In this document: in pieces, positions 1 through 10,824 of the stretch
Position numbering within the stretch: position 1 is the stretch's first letter
How the letters are laid out: each line of letters opens with the position of its first letter
From: Madurella fahalii
Lineage: Eukaryota > Ascomycota > Sordariomycetes > Sordariales
Reading direction: 5' to 3'
Assembly: GCA_029876055.1 (NCBI GenBank)
Contig: CM056877.1
Coordinates: 2,852,001 to 2,916,000 of the forward strand
Length of the DNA: 64,000 nt
The notes under the pieces: model-generated
What the model was told of the DNA's origin: nothing
The model's input: only the letters and a program-made list of their open reading frames with translations
Databases searched by the model: none
Made by a program: the position numbers and the translations under genes

Positions 1-1694
1 TGGGTCCACTATCGAGATAACAAAATGGCCCCTTTGATTGCCACGCCATTTGCCGAGGATCTCGATGAGTGCCTCGTATATCTCGACGAAGCCCACACCA
101 GAGGTATCGATCTAAAGCTTCCTCGGTCCGCCCGTGGAGCCCTTACTCTAGCTCTCGGCCAGACTAAGGATCACACTGTTCAAGGTGAGTCGTTCTCTTT
201 CGCTCTCAATCCCCGTCGGCCTGCGCCGTTACTACTTCATCTTGGCAGCTAACTCTCGGGGACATCAAATCAAAGCGGCCATGCGGCTACGTGAGCTTGG
301 CAGTACGCAGGCTGTCGTCTTTTTCGCTCCTCCCGAAGTGCACCAGAGCATAGTTGATGTTTGCAAACTGAGGACCGGGCAGCTAGTCGACTCGTCACAC
401 GTCATCGCCTGGCTCCTGGAGCAGACTTGCCGTGCCAATGAGCAGCTCCGAGGCCTGTACATCGCCCAAGGCTACGACTTTTGCCGTCGCACGGGCGCTC
501 AGCTTGTCCATCGCAAATTTCTCACCAACGAACGCCAGCGTGAAGCATTCCTCCAAGTGATTCGCCGGCCCGAGCGACAGACCCTCGGCGAGCTGTATGG
601 TACCAGGAGGGACTGCCCTCCACATCCCGCCACGGAGCCACTGCCGGCCGAGAAGCTGGGAGATTTTATACAAGAGCTCAATAGACAGCAGAAGATGGTG
701 GCCGGAAGCGGCACGTGGCGAGAAGCCCACGACTCTGCACTCGAAGAAGTTGAGCAGGAGCGCGAAGTCGAATTCCAGGCCGAGCATGTTCAGCAGAAGC
801 AGCAGCACCCAGCCTATGATGCGCTTCGGTTCCCTGGCCTTTGCCGGAGCATCCGCGACTTTGTTGGGACCGGTAAGCTCAGTGGTGGGGAGGGCTACCA
901 GCACGCCTTTGATGCAATCGCGAGCACGAACACAGGCAAGAAGTACAAAGTCCGCGCGACAGGGTCGCAGCTCTTCGTCTCGGCCGAGTATATGCGAACC
1001 ATCGTGCTCGAGGGCCGTTCTGAGATCGACGACTTCCTTGTAAATCTCCCCTTTCCTCTTGCTGGACCTCCTAATACTAATGTGTTCGCGCTAATTACAT
1101 TGGCAGCGTCCCGTGGAATGGCTCCTTTGGAACCCGACCCAGCAAACAGCCCTCATAGTGGTGCCCGAAGAAGTCGAGCTCCTCATCCCCTTGATCCGCA
1201 ACAAGGCCAGCAGTGGACAACAAAGCGCAGTGCATCTCGTCACATACATGGCACCACTCAGTCGCGAGATGATGCATTTTAACGACCTGTCCTTCTACGC
1301 TTTGCCGCCTTTGCCCAAGGGCCACCAAGTGCCCGAGTGGCTCTCGCTGGAGCTTGGCATCTTTGCCGGGAAGACGTATGCCAATTATGCCGAGTGTACC
1401 GCCCTGAAGCGGTACATGGAGCTGCCGGACGTGGCCGCCTTCTCGACGAACCCCGCGGGCTTCCTCCTCGAATGGCTGGCCCTACGCCGCAAGGGTCAGG
1501 ATGTCACGCACACGCCCGTGGGCTACGTCTGCCAGGGGCAGCGGCTACGCGAAGACCACCACTTCTTCGCCGCGCGCCGGGTTGATTGGTGGCCTAACGT
1601 AGATCTGCTCGTGCAGTCGACGAGCGAAGCGGAGGATTCCGGCGAAGATGAACGCTCAGAGGATGGTTGGGCTATGGCAGACAACGAGGATTGA
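1..1694 (+). CDS. DUF3638/DUF3645 large P-loop-type protein, C-terminal part (5' end outside window)
   Basis: The reading frame is open to the left edge, so only the C-terminal part (about 520 aa) is present. My model joins 1-184, 249-1039 and 1107-1694; both introns (65 and 67 nt) have GT-AG ends and keep frame. The first exon carries the signature VYLDEAHTRGIDLKLP, an LDEAH Walker-B-like motif followed by TRG.DLKLP, which is typical of the DUF3638/DUF3645 family of very large fungal proteins, often annotated as P-loop or deubiquitinase-like. The second exon has the conserved region around CRRTGAQLVHRKF. The third begins RPVEWLLW, and the protein ends in an acidic tail. Biochemical role is not settled. 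Family call is confident; function is not claimed. Confidence 0.85.
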
Positions 1695-2560
1695 GTTCTT
1701 TGGTTCATGGGGTGTCTTCCGCAATTGCCTCACGGCCTAAAGAAGCACCCGCCACGGCTCAAGTTACAAGGAGTACTTCTCGGATGTTAAAATTCGTTTT
1801 GGACAAAAGCCATTCCGTGGGGTGACGGCAGATCATACGACTGACAAAACAATGGAAGTCAGGTCTCAGAGATTACTAGTACTTGCAAAACATCTCTGGT
1901 CCCCCTGCCAAGGGCGTGGTACTGTACCTCCTACGAGCAACACTAATGATACATTATCTCTTGTATTCGGCTCAGTCTTTATCAGAAGAACCACGTAATG
2001 GCAGTAGTTACTACGTTGTAGTATCCAGCTTGCAGTCCATGCTCCCCACTATTGAACCTCGCGGCCCAATGTTAATGGATGTGTTCCGTTTCCCCCTGTT
2101 TTATCAATACCTATTAACTACTAGATCCCACGGTACCGGCCTAAACTACCTTACCTAACCAAGAGCGCAAAGCTCAGAAATGGAGGACCAAAACAAGCTT
2201 TGGCTTTTAATATCCAGTGAGTTTAGCTACCTGTGTATTCAACACCACTACCAGAGCGCCCGGGAGGACAACCCGCCACAAGGACGTAACCTGTCGCATA
2301 GTAGTGAAGTCTAGAGTCATGGACTTTCTAGCGAAGTAACCTGCGAGCAATGTTATTATGCATTTGCAACCCCACTGTGTCTGTGTCTCTACCATGTTGT
2401 CACAACAGTGGGCTTGCAAGGCCCACTTAGCCACATTTAGCGTAGTTAGTGTAGATATTGGCAAAGTCACTGTCCAGGACGGTACTTTGGAACTAGCATC
2501 AATCAATCAATCAATCAATTCAGTCAACCAATGGCCATTCGCTGACACATGTGCCATCTT
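1695..2560. other. Intergenic, AT-richer, no supported gene
   Basis: Only short open frames without family resemblance. It contains an (ATCA)n run near 2497-2517 and one half of a dispersed inverted repeat pair (see the entry at 2385). Confidence 0.6.
2385..2500 (+). repeat. Dispersed repeat copy, inverted relative to 40370-40485
   Basis: The stretch CAACAGTGGGCTTG(G)CAAGGCCCACTT, then GCGTAGTTAGTGT, GATATTGGC and AAGTCACTGTC, matches the reverse complement of 40370-40485 over roughly 110 nt with scattered differences. Both copies lie in gene-poor DNA. A weak open frame at the 40.4-kb copy has several cysteines, so the repeat may derive from a duplicated small gene rather than a transposon. 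I cannot define exact ends. Confidence 0.55.
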
Positions 2561-2569
2561 CGTGTAGAG

Positions 2570-2960
2570 CTAATTGTGCCTCTCACCATTACGTAACGAC
2601 GAGAGGTTAGCCTTTTCAGGGTCCAGCCGTATTGCGTTATACCAATCGGGGCGCCGGTATCCTCTCCAAACACCGAGAATGGGACAGAGGTTTGGATCGT
2701 TTGTCGTTAGGGTATCCGGTCCGATGCGAGCAAGTGGGCCGTATTCCCCATTGACGTCGAGAAGATCCAGGTGTATTTCTTCCGCCACCGACACGTTGGA
2801 TCGGCTACCGGTGGGAGAATGCCGCCGGCAAAAGCCCTTTATGTGTTGAAGGCGGTATCATGTCCGCGGGCGCAAGGGGGCCGTGATGGCAGCGATGGAA
2901 TGATCGGTCAAGGCAACGCTCGGCCTTCAAGTCTGGAAGAGATAGCTGTCCATGGTGTCC
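2570..2960 (-). pseudogene. Cytochrome P450 N-terminal relic
   Basis: Read on the minus strand, 2794-2570 encodes a stretch with P450 N-terminal features: IHLDLLDVNGEYGPLARIGP, then TLTTNDP, then YRRPDWYNAIRLDPEKANL and RNGERHN. This matches the usual region of fungal P450s (HLDLxxxYGxLVRIGPNxLxTxDP and later WYxxxRxDPExxNxxxxRDxxxH). Upstream pieces such as YRLQHIKG and a possible ATG at about 2958 lie in other frames. The rest of the enzyme (I-helix, ExxR, haem loop) is absent. It is a truncated, frameshifted relic. Confidence 0.55.
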
Positions 2961-3379
2961 AAATGGTTGGGGACTGTCAGTCAATGTCGTGAGCCAGGAG
3001 AAAGAGGACAAGCGGGGAAGGATTCCTCCCAGGTCGATGGACGAAGGCATGCGTCCAAATGCTAGCTTTCTCTGGTTCGCCTCGTTATGTTTCCCTCTAG
3101 CAATCTCCAGAGGATGTGAATATCAGGGTGCCTTGGGTCTTGCGCTTTCATCATTGGGTTGGAGTCTCTTGACGGTTCGTATTCAACCAAGTATCCGCTT
3201 CATCATATTCGTAGATCATGGATGGTCACAGACTTCATCCGAACTTGGTAAGCAGAATGCTCTCGGTTGGTCTGTTCGGTCCTCATAAGCCGCCGCACCG
3301 GAACCAAGGTATGCCATGAATTTCCCAGGAAAGATTGTCTATGTCCATATTATCACCCGTCTATTGCCAGCTGCGAATG

Positions 3380-3890
3380 TTACCAAGGTATAAACGTCCC
3401 ACTGACTTCGATCTTTCCAGCTGCGCAGCGATAATCTTCGCCCGGGCACTCAAATGAGTGCTCGCCACTGCCAGTGACATAACCCGTGCTGTTTTTTCCA
3501 GCCGTCAGCAACTTTGTGACTCCTCCTGCCAACACCATCGTAAACTCACGTTCCGTCGCAGGTGAACGGGGAAGATGTCACGTTCACCCAGACATTGTCG
3601 TTCTTGATCTGGAGGTGAATGTACACGTCCTCGTGATTCGGAGTGCCCCGTATTTCACACAATGTGGCGAACTCAAGTTCACACGAGATTGCCTCGGTGG
3701 TGTTCGTCGAAGTCTGAGTGAGGGTGAAGTTCGCAGAAGCCGGATCTAGGAGACTGAAGTGGATGTCGTCAACGGTCCAGGTGGGAAGAGGGCTGGCGCA
3801 GGCTGCCCTGGGCCGAGTGACCAACGCATCAACCCAGCTAGCGAACCATGCTGAAATAACAATGGTTCCAATTGCAGCAAGTCGGACCAT
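3380..3890 (-). CDS. Small secreted six-cysteine protein (149 aa)
   Basis: Two exons, 3890-3550 and 3488-3380, separated by a 61-nt intron with a GTGAGT donor and an AAAACAG acceptor. The join keeps frame and ends at TAA 3382-3380, giving 149 aa. I chose the ATG at 3890 because it starts a clean signal peptide (MVRLAAIG, then a hydrophobic core to about residue 23); in-frame starts further upstream would bury it. The mature part has six cysteines, several N-glycosylation sequons (NFT, NTT, NVT) and a beta-rich pattern starting WTVDDIHFSL and ending VSGTFIPW. Size, secretion and even cysteine number fit an effector-like or AA1-like secreted protein, but I do not recognise the family. It is the only apparently intact gene in this decayed block. 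Confidence 0.7.
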
Positions 3891-4654
3891 ATTTTTTGTG
3901 GTCGACGTAAACGCCGAAAATGTCGTTCCAATGGCTGCTGGCCTTCTGTTTGCAGGAGGAAAACAGTACATCTCTCGGAGCCAGGCAAGTTTTGTAAAGC
4001 CCAAAGGCCTAACGGCCATAGTAGCTACCCCTCCCGGCCGCAAGCACCCCAAGACGATGTGTTGTGATCAGCCTGTTTACCCGGTTGGCAATATTGAGGG
4101 ATGATTCGGAAGCTACCTTGGTATCGTCAATCGCCGTCCCGACCGGAGCTCGGCAATACTTCTATAGTACAAACCCCCACCTATTCCTGGGCCGGATGCG
4201 ATTTCCGAGGCGCAATATCCGCGCCAGGGAACACGTCAATAGGAGGGTCGTCTATACCCAGCCCCGAAACGTTCTAGAAGCCGGGCGGGATTGCCAGATC
4301 CTCGTTCCCGCGATAAGCCCTGACCTTCTCCGGTAGAATCCCTTGCCGAAAATATGAGGAGGTCGTTTTGTTCTGACAATCGCAATTTTCGGGATGAGGG
4401 ACCCATCTGTCGAATCACGCCATATTTCATTCTAGATCAAAATTGTTCGGATGCGACGACCGAAAACGCAAAAGCACGAGACACGGGACGCGTCCCCGTC
4501 CTCAATCGGTTTCTTTTCCAAGCTCAGGGGGTTACCTTGGACGTTCTTCCGTTGTCGGTTGAGCTGCATGCTGATGCTCAGTAAGCTAATTTGAACCCGC
4601 ATGTTCACGGTGACGTCTTACGGAGGACTTCAATGTGACATTACATATCTATTG

Positions 4655-4820
4655 GGCTGTTGTATGAGACGAATCTGGGCACACGAAATTTCCTTTTTTG
4701 TATCTCGCCCACGTGACACTGCTCACCCCGGCTCAGGCCCGGCTCAGTCTCTGCTCAGGATTTGCTCAGGCTTGCTCACCTTTGCTCAGGCAAAATACCA
4801 TTTTCAGCACACGGCTGCCG
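4655..4820 (+). repeat. Short copy of dispersed 'GCTCAGG' repeat family
   Basis: Begins near TTGTATGAGACGAATCTGGG and contains CACGTGAC, TGCTCACCCC and four GCTCAGG/GCTCACC units. It matches the reverse complement of 50830-50990 almost throughout. It shares its starting motif with the larger copies at 22.94-23.56 kb and 43.68-44.33 kb. Confidence 0.7.
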
Positions 4821-6390
4821 CAGCATACTGAATTGCTTCAACTCTAGCCAAGTAGGCCCAGAATTAGTCCATATATAAAGATAGAATTCAACTAATTCCT
4901 CCTTTTACACAGGTGAAAGAAGTCTGGAGTAGCCAGGCCGTTACTTAGGTTGTTTTTAGCTAATTGCTTTACGGATCTGGTCTTTTGAAAAGTGGGGGAA
5001 ATACATAAGTTATAGATTTTAGCTTTTAAAAAGCTTGCCTCAGAATAAAGCGTATGGATATGAGTGTGGTTGGTAAGGGTTAATTATTTGATTTTAGAGG
5101 TGTTTTAGGCGAGCTTTGGTTTTATAATGCAGAATATTGAAAAAACACTGCGTTTTGCAGCAAAAAGTTATGTTTTAACATTCTGAGTATTCGAATGTCC
5201 TGGAAGCTCCTGGGCGCTGGTGTGGGACGCCCCACAGGTACATGACCAGGGTGGTTTTATTTTGGCTCACAACCACAGTACTAATGAGCCCTGTAACACA
5301 GGGTTCCCCCAGTGCCCTCAGAGGCTAGAATTTAACACATTTGTCAGAAGGAAGGCGCTTCCGGTGCGGAAAAGCCGATCTGGTGGCGCCGGTTCAGCGG
5401 TGCCACTGTGGCAGTGCCGAAGCGGCGCCTCCGGAGCGTCAACCACCTGTAACAAAATAGCCCCCGAAAGAAGGCCGTACATACAGAGAGGAGGCAATAC
5501 AATCAACCTTTTGCAACCCACAACTAGCAGTGCAGTGCTTCTGACAACATTCAATTTCGAACCAAGTCCGATGAATATTTACTAAACCCTTTCGCCGCTA
5601 AGTGATTCGATAGCCTCACTGCCGGGTACTCAGCCTGTATTAAAACGACCCTGGGTCGACACGCCTCTATCGTTCCTTCCTGCACCCATGGCGAGACTAG
5701 ATATTGCTGGAGACCGACCGATACACGATCAGACGGCGGATAATACCTACCGGAAACGTGTTCTTGCCAAACTTCAGAAGAAATCTAACCAACACACATC
5801 ATCGCAAGACTCCCACAGCAATAAAACCAACAAGCTCATCTACAAGTTGCTAAAAAAGGCCGAGCAGCCGAACACAGACAATAGCAAGGGCAAAACTGAG
5901 GCAATTTTTTGCACCACCGAAAAAGCAGCAAACTTGATCGAATCAAACCATAAAAGTGCCTCAAGCGCCTTAATAATCACTCAAGGCCAACAGAAATTTC
6001 AATAGGGTAGAGACAATAGGCCTATTATCCAGCTGCTCCAGTAAATAATGGGTTACAGATCCATCTCCATACAACTATCATCCCGCAAGCTTACAAACAC
6101 ACCATTAGATACATGGAGTTTTAATGAGGTCAGCAAACGGTTCCTCAGCGGGAGCAACGAAATTAATAACCCATACAGCATCCAGCTCCCAAATCCTCTA
6201 CCGCAGCTTATCTTACCAGAGTTCTTAATAAACAAGAATTGCCAATTTCTTCTTCAAATTCGCATTACAGTATTAGAAGGGGTGGGGGGGGGGAAGCACT
6301 GCAAAAGTACAACAACGGGTGGAGTAGAGAAACACTTTAGAATAGGTTGTACTCTCCAAAGGCGGTTTCAACACTGCGCTACAAATGGCT
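4821..6390. other. Gene-poor stretch; possible retroelement leader
   Basis: A compositional switch occurs here: AT-rich to about 5200, GC-rich to about 5450, then A-rich on the plus strand. One open frame at 5688-6005 (ATG in good context, 105 aa, Lys/Gln/Asn-rich) could be a retroelement gag-like fragment or a chance frame. I see no domain in it and do not call it a gene. Confidence 0.35.
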
Positions 6391-6399
6391 AAGCACGCT

Positions 6400-7045
6400 T
6401 TTAGTATTTAGATGATAGTCCAGGAGGGGCCAATTGGTTTTGGCTGGATATTAAATCCAATGTTGGACGAATGGAGTGCCCAGTTAGTTGTACCTTCCAA
6501 TTACACGGGCAGACGATGGAGGTACATTGTTCTTAAACCTGGCCAGTCTATTTTCATATTGAACCTAGAATCATCAACTTCTTTTTTAGGGTCTATAATT
6601 GTCAGACACTAGCTTTGGGTGGCCATATCCTTCAGTGGTCGCGTATTCCAAGATGGGTTTACGTTCTAAATGCACAGATGGAGAACCTCGTGAGTACTGA
6701 CAAACAAGAGGAAGAGCAATTTACAGTGAACTTTTCCGTGTTGTGGAAATGCTTATTAGCACTAGGCTGAAGAATGGGCTGAAGTGGCGCGAGGAAGAAG
6801 AGCTTTGGTGGCGAGGATGCGATTTCTATCTTTATGTTTTATTTCAATGTGAGGAAATTGCCGTCCCGTGCGGAAAAGATGAAGGGTGATGCTAAGAAAT
6901 ATAGAAATTTTCAGCTGAAGAGACAAATCGGCCACACTCAAAGTCGGCACTAGCGAAAACAGCAGCCAAGAAGGCCCTAGCGAAGAAGGTGCCTGCCAGG
7001 GGTCGGCCAAAGAAAGGGGGCCTTGATGATTGATGATATGGCGAT
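6400..7045 (+). pseudogene. JmjC-like domain protein remnant with C-terminal AT-hook
   Basis: Pieces in shifting frames resemble a JmjC-like protein family seen repeatedly in filamentous fungi. Around 6412-6560 are GFGWILNPMLDEW, NYTGRRWRYIVLKPGQSIF; around 6600-6680 are QTLALGGHILQWSRIPRW and a following helix. Near 6940-7030 a Lys/Ala-rich tail ends in ARGRPKKGG, an AT-hook core (RGRPKK). The expected HFVF segment is missing and many stops and frameshifts intervene, so no product is possible. Assignment rests on remembered family patterns; a translated search would settle it. Confidence 0.5.
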
Positions 7046-7198
7046 GGAGGACGATGATTTTGAACTAGCTGTATCGAGCTTTGTGACCGGAGCCTCTGAT
7101 GGACGCTCTGCTTGAGTGTGATCTTCTTTGTGAAAGGGTTGTTGGGGGTCAACAGGAATGGAGCAGGAGCCATGGGGCAGAGGAGCTCGCATGCCAGC

Positions 7199-9776
7199 AT
7201 GGCAGAGACCAGCGCACCAACGCCCCAAACTCCATCACCGGTAGGCCCACTATCCGTATTTTGAGCACTCCAGATGCGATTCTCCTGCTTCGTCAGAGCC
7301 AGTTACTGGGTGGCTCCTTTTCTTCAGGCACCCAGAATCGTGACCCGGCAGGCGACCATCCCAGTCAACCCTAACCTGAATCTGAATGCGGAAGGCGCCT
7401 CGACCCCCCCCCCCCCCCTACGCTCTCCAGCCCGCCCAATAGGCCCAGGTGGGCTGTTGTCGCTTCCCATCCCTATCTCGCCCTCCGGATCGCCAACCGA
7501 CCAAAGTTCCCCACAAGTTGTCGCTGGGGACTCCCCAGCGGGTGCTTCCCCTAGCAGCAGTTATGGCCGCCCTCCGAGTCCCGCCTCGTCGATCCAGTTG
7601 GAGAACGAAGGCATCACTGTCTTCGCAGCCACTGACAGAGGCTACACCGCAGCCGAGGAGATTCACAAGTCCGATTACTTGCTTCTCACGGATGACAAGG
7701 ATCTGGGCAAGCTGATCAACTCCCACTTTCATGTGGTGAGGAAGGGCCCTAATGAGTATGCGAAATGGTTGCCAATTGACAAGTTGTTTGCTCTCGAATT
7801 AACCCTAGCAACGTCCGCACTGCGCTTTCTCGGGCACTACTTGCAAGCCTTCAGCCATCCGTCGCCAACTTCGATAATTGCCTTGATATTTACACGGAAA
7901 AATTCTGCGTTGCACCATGAGTACTACGACCCCCGCACCAAGAAGCTGCTAAAAACCTCGCGACGTTGCCTCTTTGCCGCCCTCGTACTCTCAGGGGAAG
8001 AACAGCTCAAGGCCGCACCCGCCTTCGCCGACTGAGACCTGTGGGATAGAGATCTGCCCTTACAGCATTCAGAGGGCGACGAAGAGCTTGTCAGCAGCGT
8101 CGACAACTCCAATACGATGGCGCTTCCTGATGGATGGGACTTCCGCGAGGCCGATAGCTTCTTGGGGTACCAGCGCTATCTGCTGTCCCCGTTCTTCGAT
8201 ATGAAATCACCGCATTTTGTCTCGCTCCACGCGATTGAGAGTTCTTGCGCGCTGCCATTCATCGAGGAGTTTCGCGGCGAGCGCCGCCTTGAAGGGTATC
8301 ACGGCAGTGTCTGGAAGGTTAGAATTTACCCGGCCCATCACAACTTTCCAGACGGCCGGAACCCATATTTTGCCGTCAAGCAGTTAGCTTCACCCCACAA
8401 CCAGGGCGTCAAGTTTGAACAGGAAGTCGGGGCGTGGGCGAAATCTGCTGGGGTAGCAGGCCATCATCACATCATCCGGCTGCTCGCCACATGGTAACGA
8501 AACGAGTCGTGGTACCTGCTCTTCCCCTGGGCCGATGGAAATCTTCGCGATTACTGGAATGAGAATCCTCAGGGAAACCAACGTAGGGAAGTCCAAGACA
8601 ATCAACCAATGGAAGCCAAGCGCCGTCAAACGCTCGCTAGGTGGGTTGGAGAGCAGTGGAAGGGACTCGCTGAGGGCCTTGCTAGGATTCACCGCTCCTC
8701 AACCTTTTAGCGAGACCAAGTAATCGACACGATGTATTACGGGGTTCATGGCGATATCAAGCCAGAGAATATACTCTGTTTCGTGGATAAGCCCAGAAAA
8801 CACGGCCGCCTCGTCATCTGTGACTTTGGCTTTACCAGGTTCCACAGCAGAGCCTCCAGATCCGCTGCGAACTCCGAAGGCGATGGCCTTATATATCGCG
8901 CTCCAGAATGCGACTAGACCAGCAGCAACAGTCAGAGCGGTTCCATTATCTTCCGGGCTTGCGACTTATGGGCTCTTGGCTGTGTCTACCTGGAGTTCAT
9001 GGTGTGGTGCCTCCAGGGCTACGATGCAGAGCAAAAATTCTCGCAGGAACGAGCCGACCAAGATAGCAGCTACCCGGTCTGCCATGACAAGTTCTTTCTT
9101 GTTGTCCAGACAGTGGATCAGATACACTCCCCCGCTGCTATTGTCAAGCCCTGTGTCATGGAGGTAGGCGTGACCCTGTCAGCCGTTTCTGACATGGTCG
9201 CTTCTTACCTTTCCACAGCACTGAGTGCTAACATTTCTTTTCCAGCGAATTCACACCCTTCCCAGCCATCCTGAGTGCAGCCAGTTGTGCCATGAACTGC
9301 TGGATGCCATCGAGAAGGACCTTCTTGCCGTGGACCCCAAGAAGTGAACGATGTGTCACAGGGTAGCCAGAAAGCTGCGTGAAATTTACACCAGGTCCCT
9401 GCAAAGTCAGGCGTACTGCCTTGAGGGTCGCCCCAAAGACCAAGGACCGGCAAATACGCCAGATGTGCTCCCGATCTCCCCCGAGAGGATGGCGGAACTC
9501 ATGGAACAGGCGGAAAGGCTGCCACCCCATTACCAACACGGGCAGCTGGTTCTTGCTCAGGATAGCAACCTGTCGCGGCCTTCCGTGCGACCCCGGTCGC
9601 CACGATCGCTGCTGCTGCTGCCTATGAGTCCAACAATACCCGAGGTCCTAGAAGAGCAGACACGCGCTAATGGTTCTCTGGATGACGATGCCTCAGGATC
9701 ATCACTCCATACGCACATAGCGGCCGGCCAAGACATGGAAAACAGCGCCGCCACCTGTCACCGAAGCAACAGGTAA
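7199..9776 (+). pseudogene. Protein kinase pseudogene with six in-frame stops
   Basis: One reading frame starting at ATG 7199 runs through a Pro/Ser-rich N-terminal region into a Ser/Thr kinase-like domain. Visible parts are the glycine-loop region GYHGSVWKV, FAVKQL (VAIK lysine), VHGDIKPENIL (catalytic loop, HGD in place of HRD), ICDFGFTRFHS (DFG), YRAPECD (APE) and CDLWALGCVYLEF. The frame is broken by TGA 7262, TGA 8033, TAA 8495, TAG 8708, TAG 8915 and, after an intron 9164-9245, TGA 9345. Each becomes a sensible codon (CGA, CAA or CAG) by a single C-to-T reversal. The C-terminal low-complexity part continues to 9776 and perhaps on to about 10238 in another frame. Frame is otherwise preserved, which suggests recent inactivation by RIP-like mutation. 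A C15 tract lies near 7407. Confidence 0.8.
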
Positions 9777-10824
9777 TGTCCCCCTGGGTTCTCATGCAAA
9801 AGCCGCCCGAGGAACGACACCAGATGGCCCCCTATCTCCCGCCGACCCGGGAAGTGCCGAGGCTACCCCGTACACAGATGATGGGGTTGTCTCCCCGCTA
9901 CCGGTTGCTCAACGCCCGCGGCCTCATGATGCGGTCCAAGAGATTCCGGCCGAGAGAGCCTCGCGCGAGAGAGCAGGCTGCACCGTTTCCGGCGTGCCTG
10001 CTCCTGAGGTAGCGCCCTCTTGCCAGGTGGCGAGCTTCCACAAACAGCAAGAAGAAAAAGTGCCGCAGGCTCCGCGGCTGCGAATGAGGAGACACCGCTT
10101 TTAACTGGCCAGCAGGGCTCACGGCAGGTGAATCTCGCGGCACAGCAAGGAGCAAGGAGTACGAGCAGTTCTATCGCATGGATTCACTCCCTGTGCGGCT
10201 GCTTGGTTCCGAGGGAGGATGACTACAACGATACCTAGCTGTTCGCTTTGAACTGGCAAGAGACACTCGGCATCAACTTGAAGGCGCTTTGGCAGCGCAA
10301 AGCGGATCTGGCCGAGGATGCCCTGTTGAGCTCTTATCGGCCCAGAACTCCAGCGTGATGGCTTGAGGTCAGGAACGAGGATGGGTGTTCCCATCCGCGC
10401 GGCTCCGTGCCTCGTGTTGCGATGGCGCATGACCGGAAACGGTCTCTGTCGAGATGTTAAGCTTCAGCTATACCCAGTGCAGTTCGCTCTTCTCTCATCC
10501 CTTCAATGAGGGGTTTAGTGTGAGGCGCGCAATCTGAGAAATCTGGTGGATATATTGCAAAGCTGAAGTCTGTGGAAGGAAAGAATGCTGCACTGGAATA
10601 GAGGGCTGGCTGGAAGACTCCAGAGAGTGGGGCTCCAGCTCGCAGTTAGGGGATGCAAGTGAACTAAAACAGGGGTTGCAAACTGACAGGGATTCCTAAT
10701 TCCTATAGCTGGAATGAAATTGAGTTTTAAATCAAGAGCGGATAGCTTTCGTAGCAGTAACTGGCAGTATTCCGGATCTAATCATTCCTTACATCCACCC
10801 GCGTCCCATCATCATCAAACCTCC
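9777..10824. other. Kinase pseudogene tail and 3' intergenic DNA
   Basis: 9777-10238 is GC-rich and coding-like (one frame ends near 10238 after a Ser/Gln-rich stretch) and probably belongs to the decayed kinase gene. 10240-10824 shows no supported gene; it is the 3' flank of the minus-strand giant gene. Confidence 0.4.
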
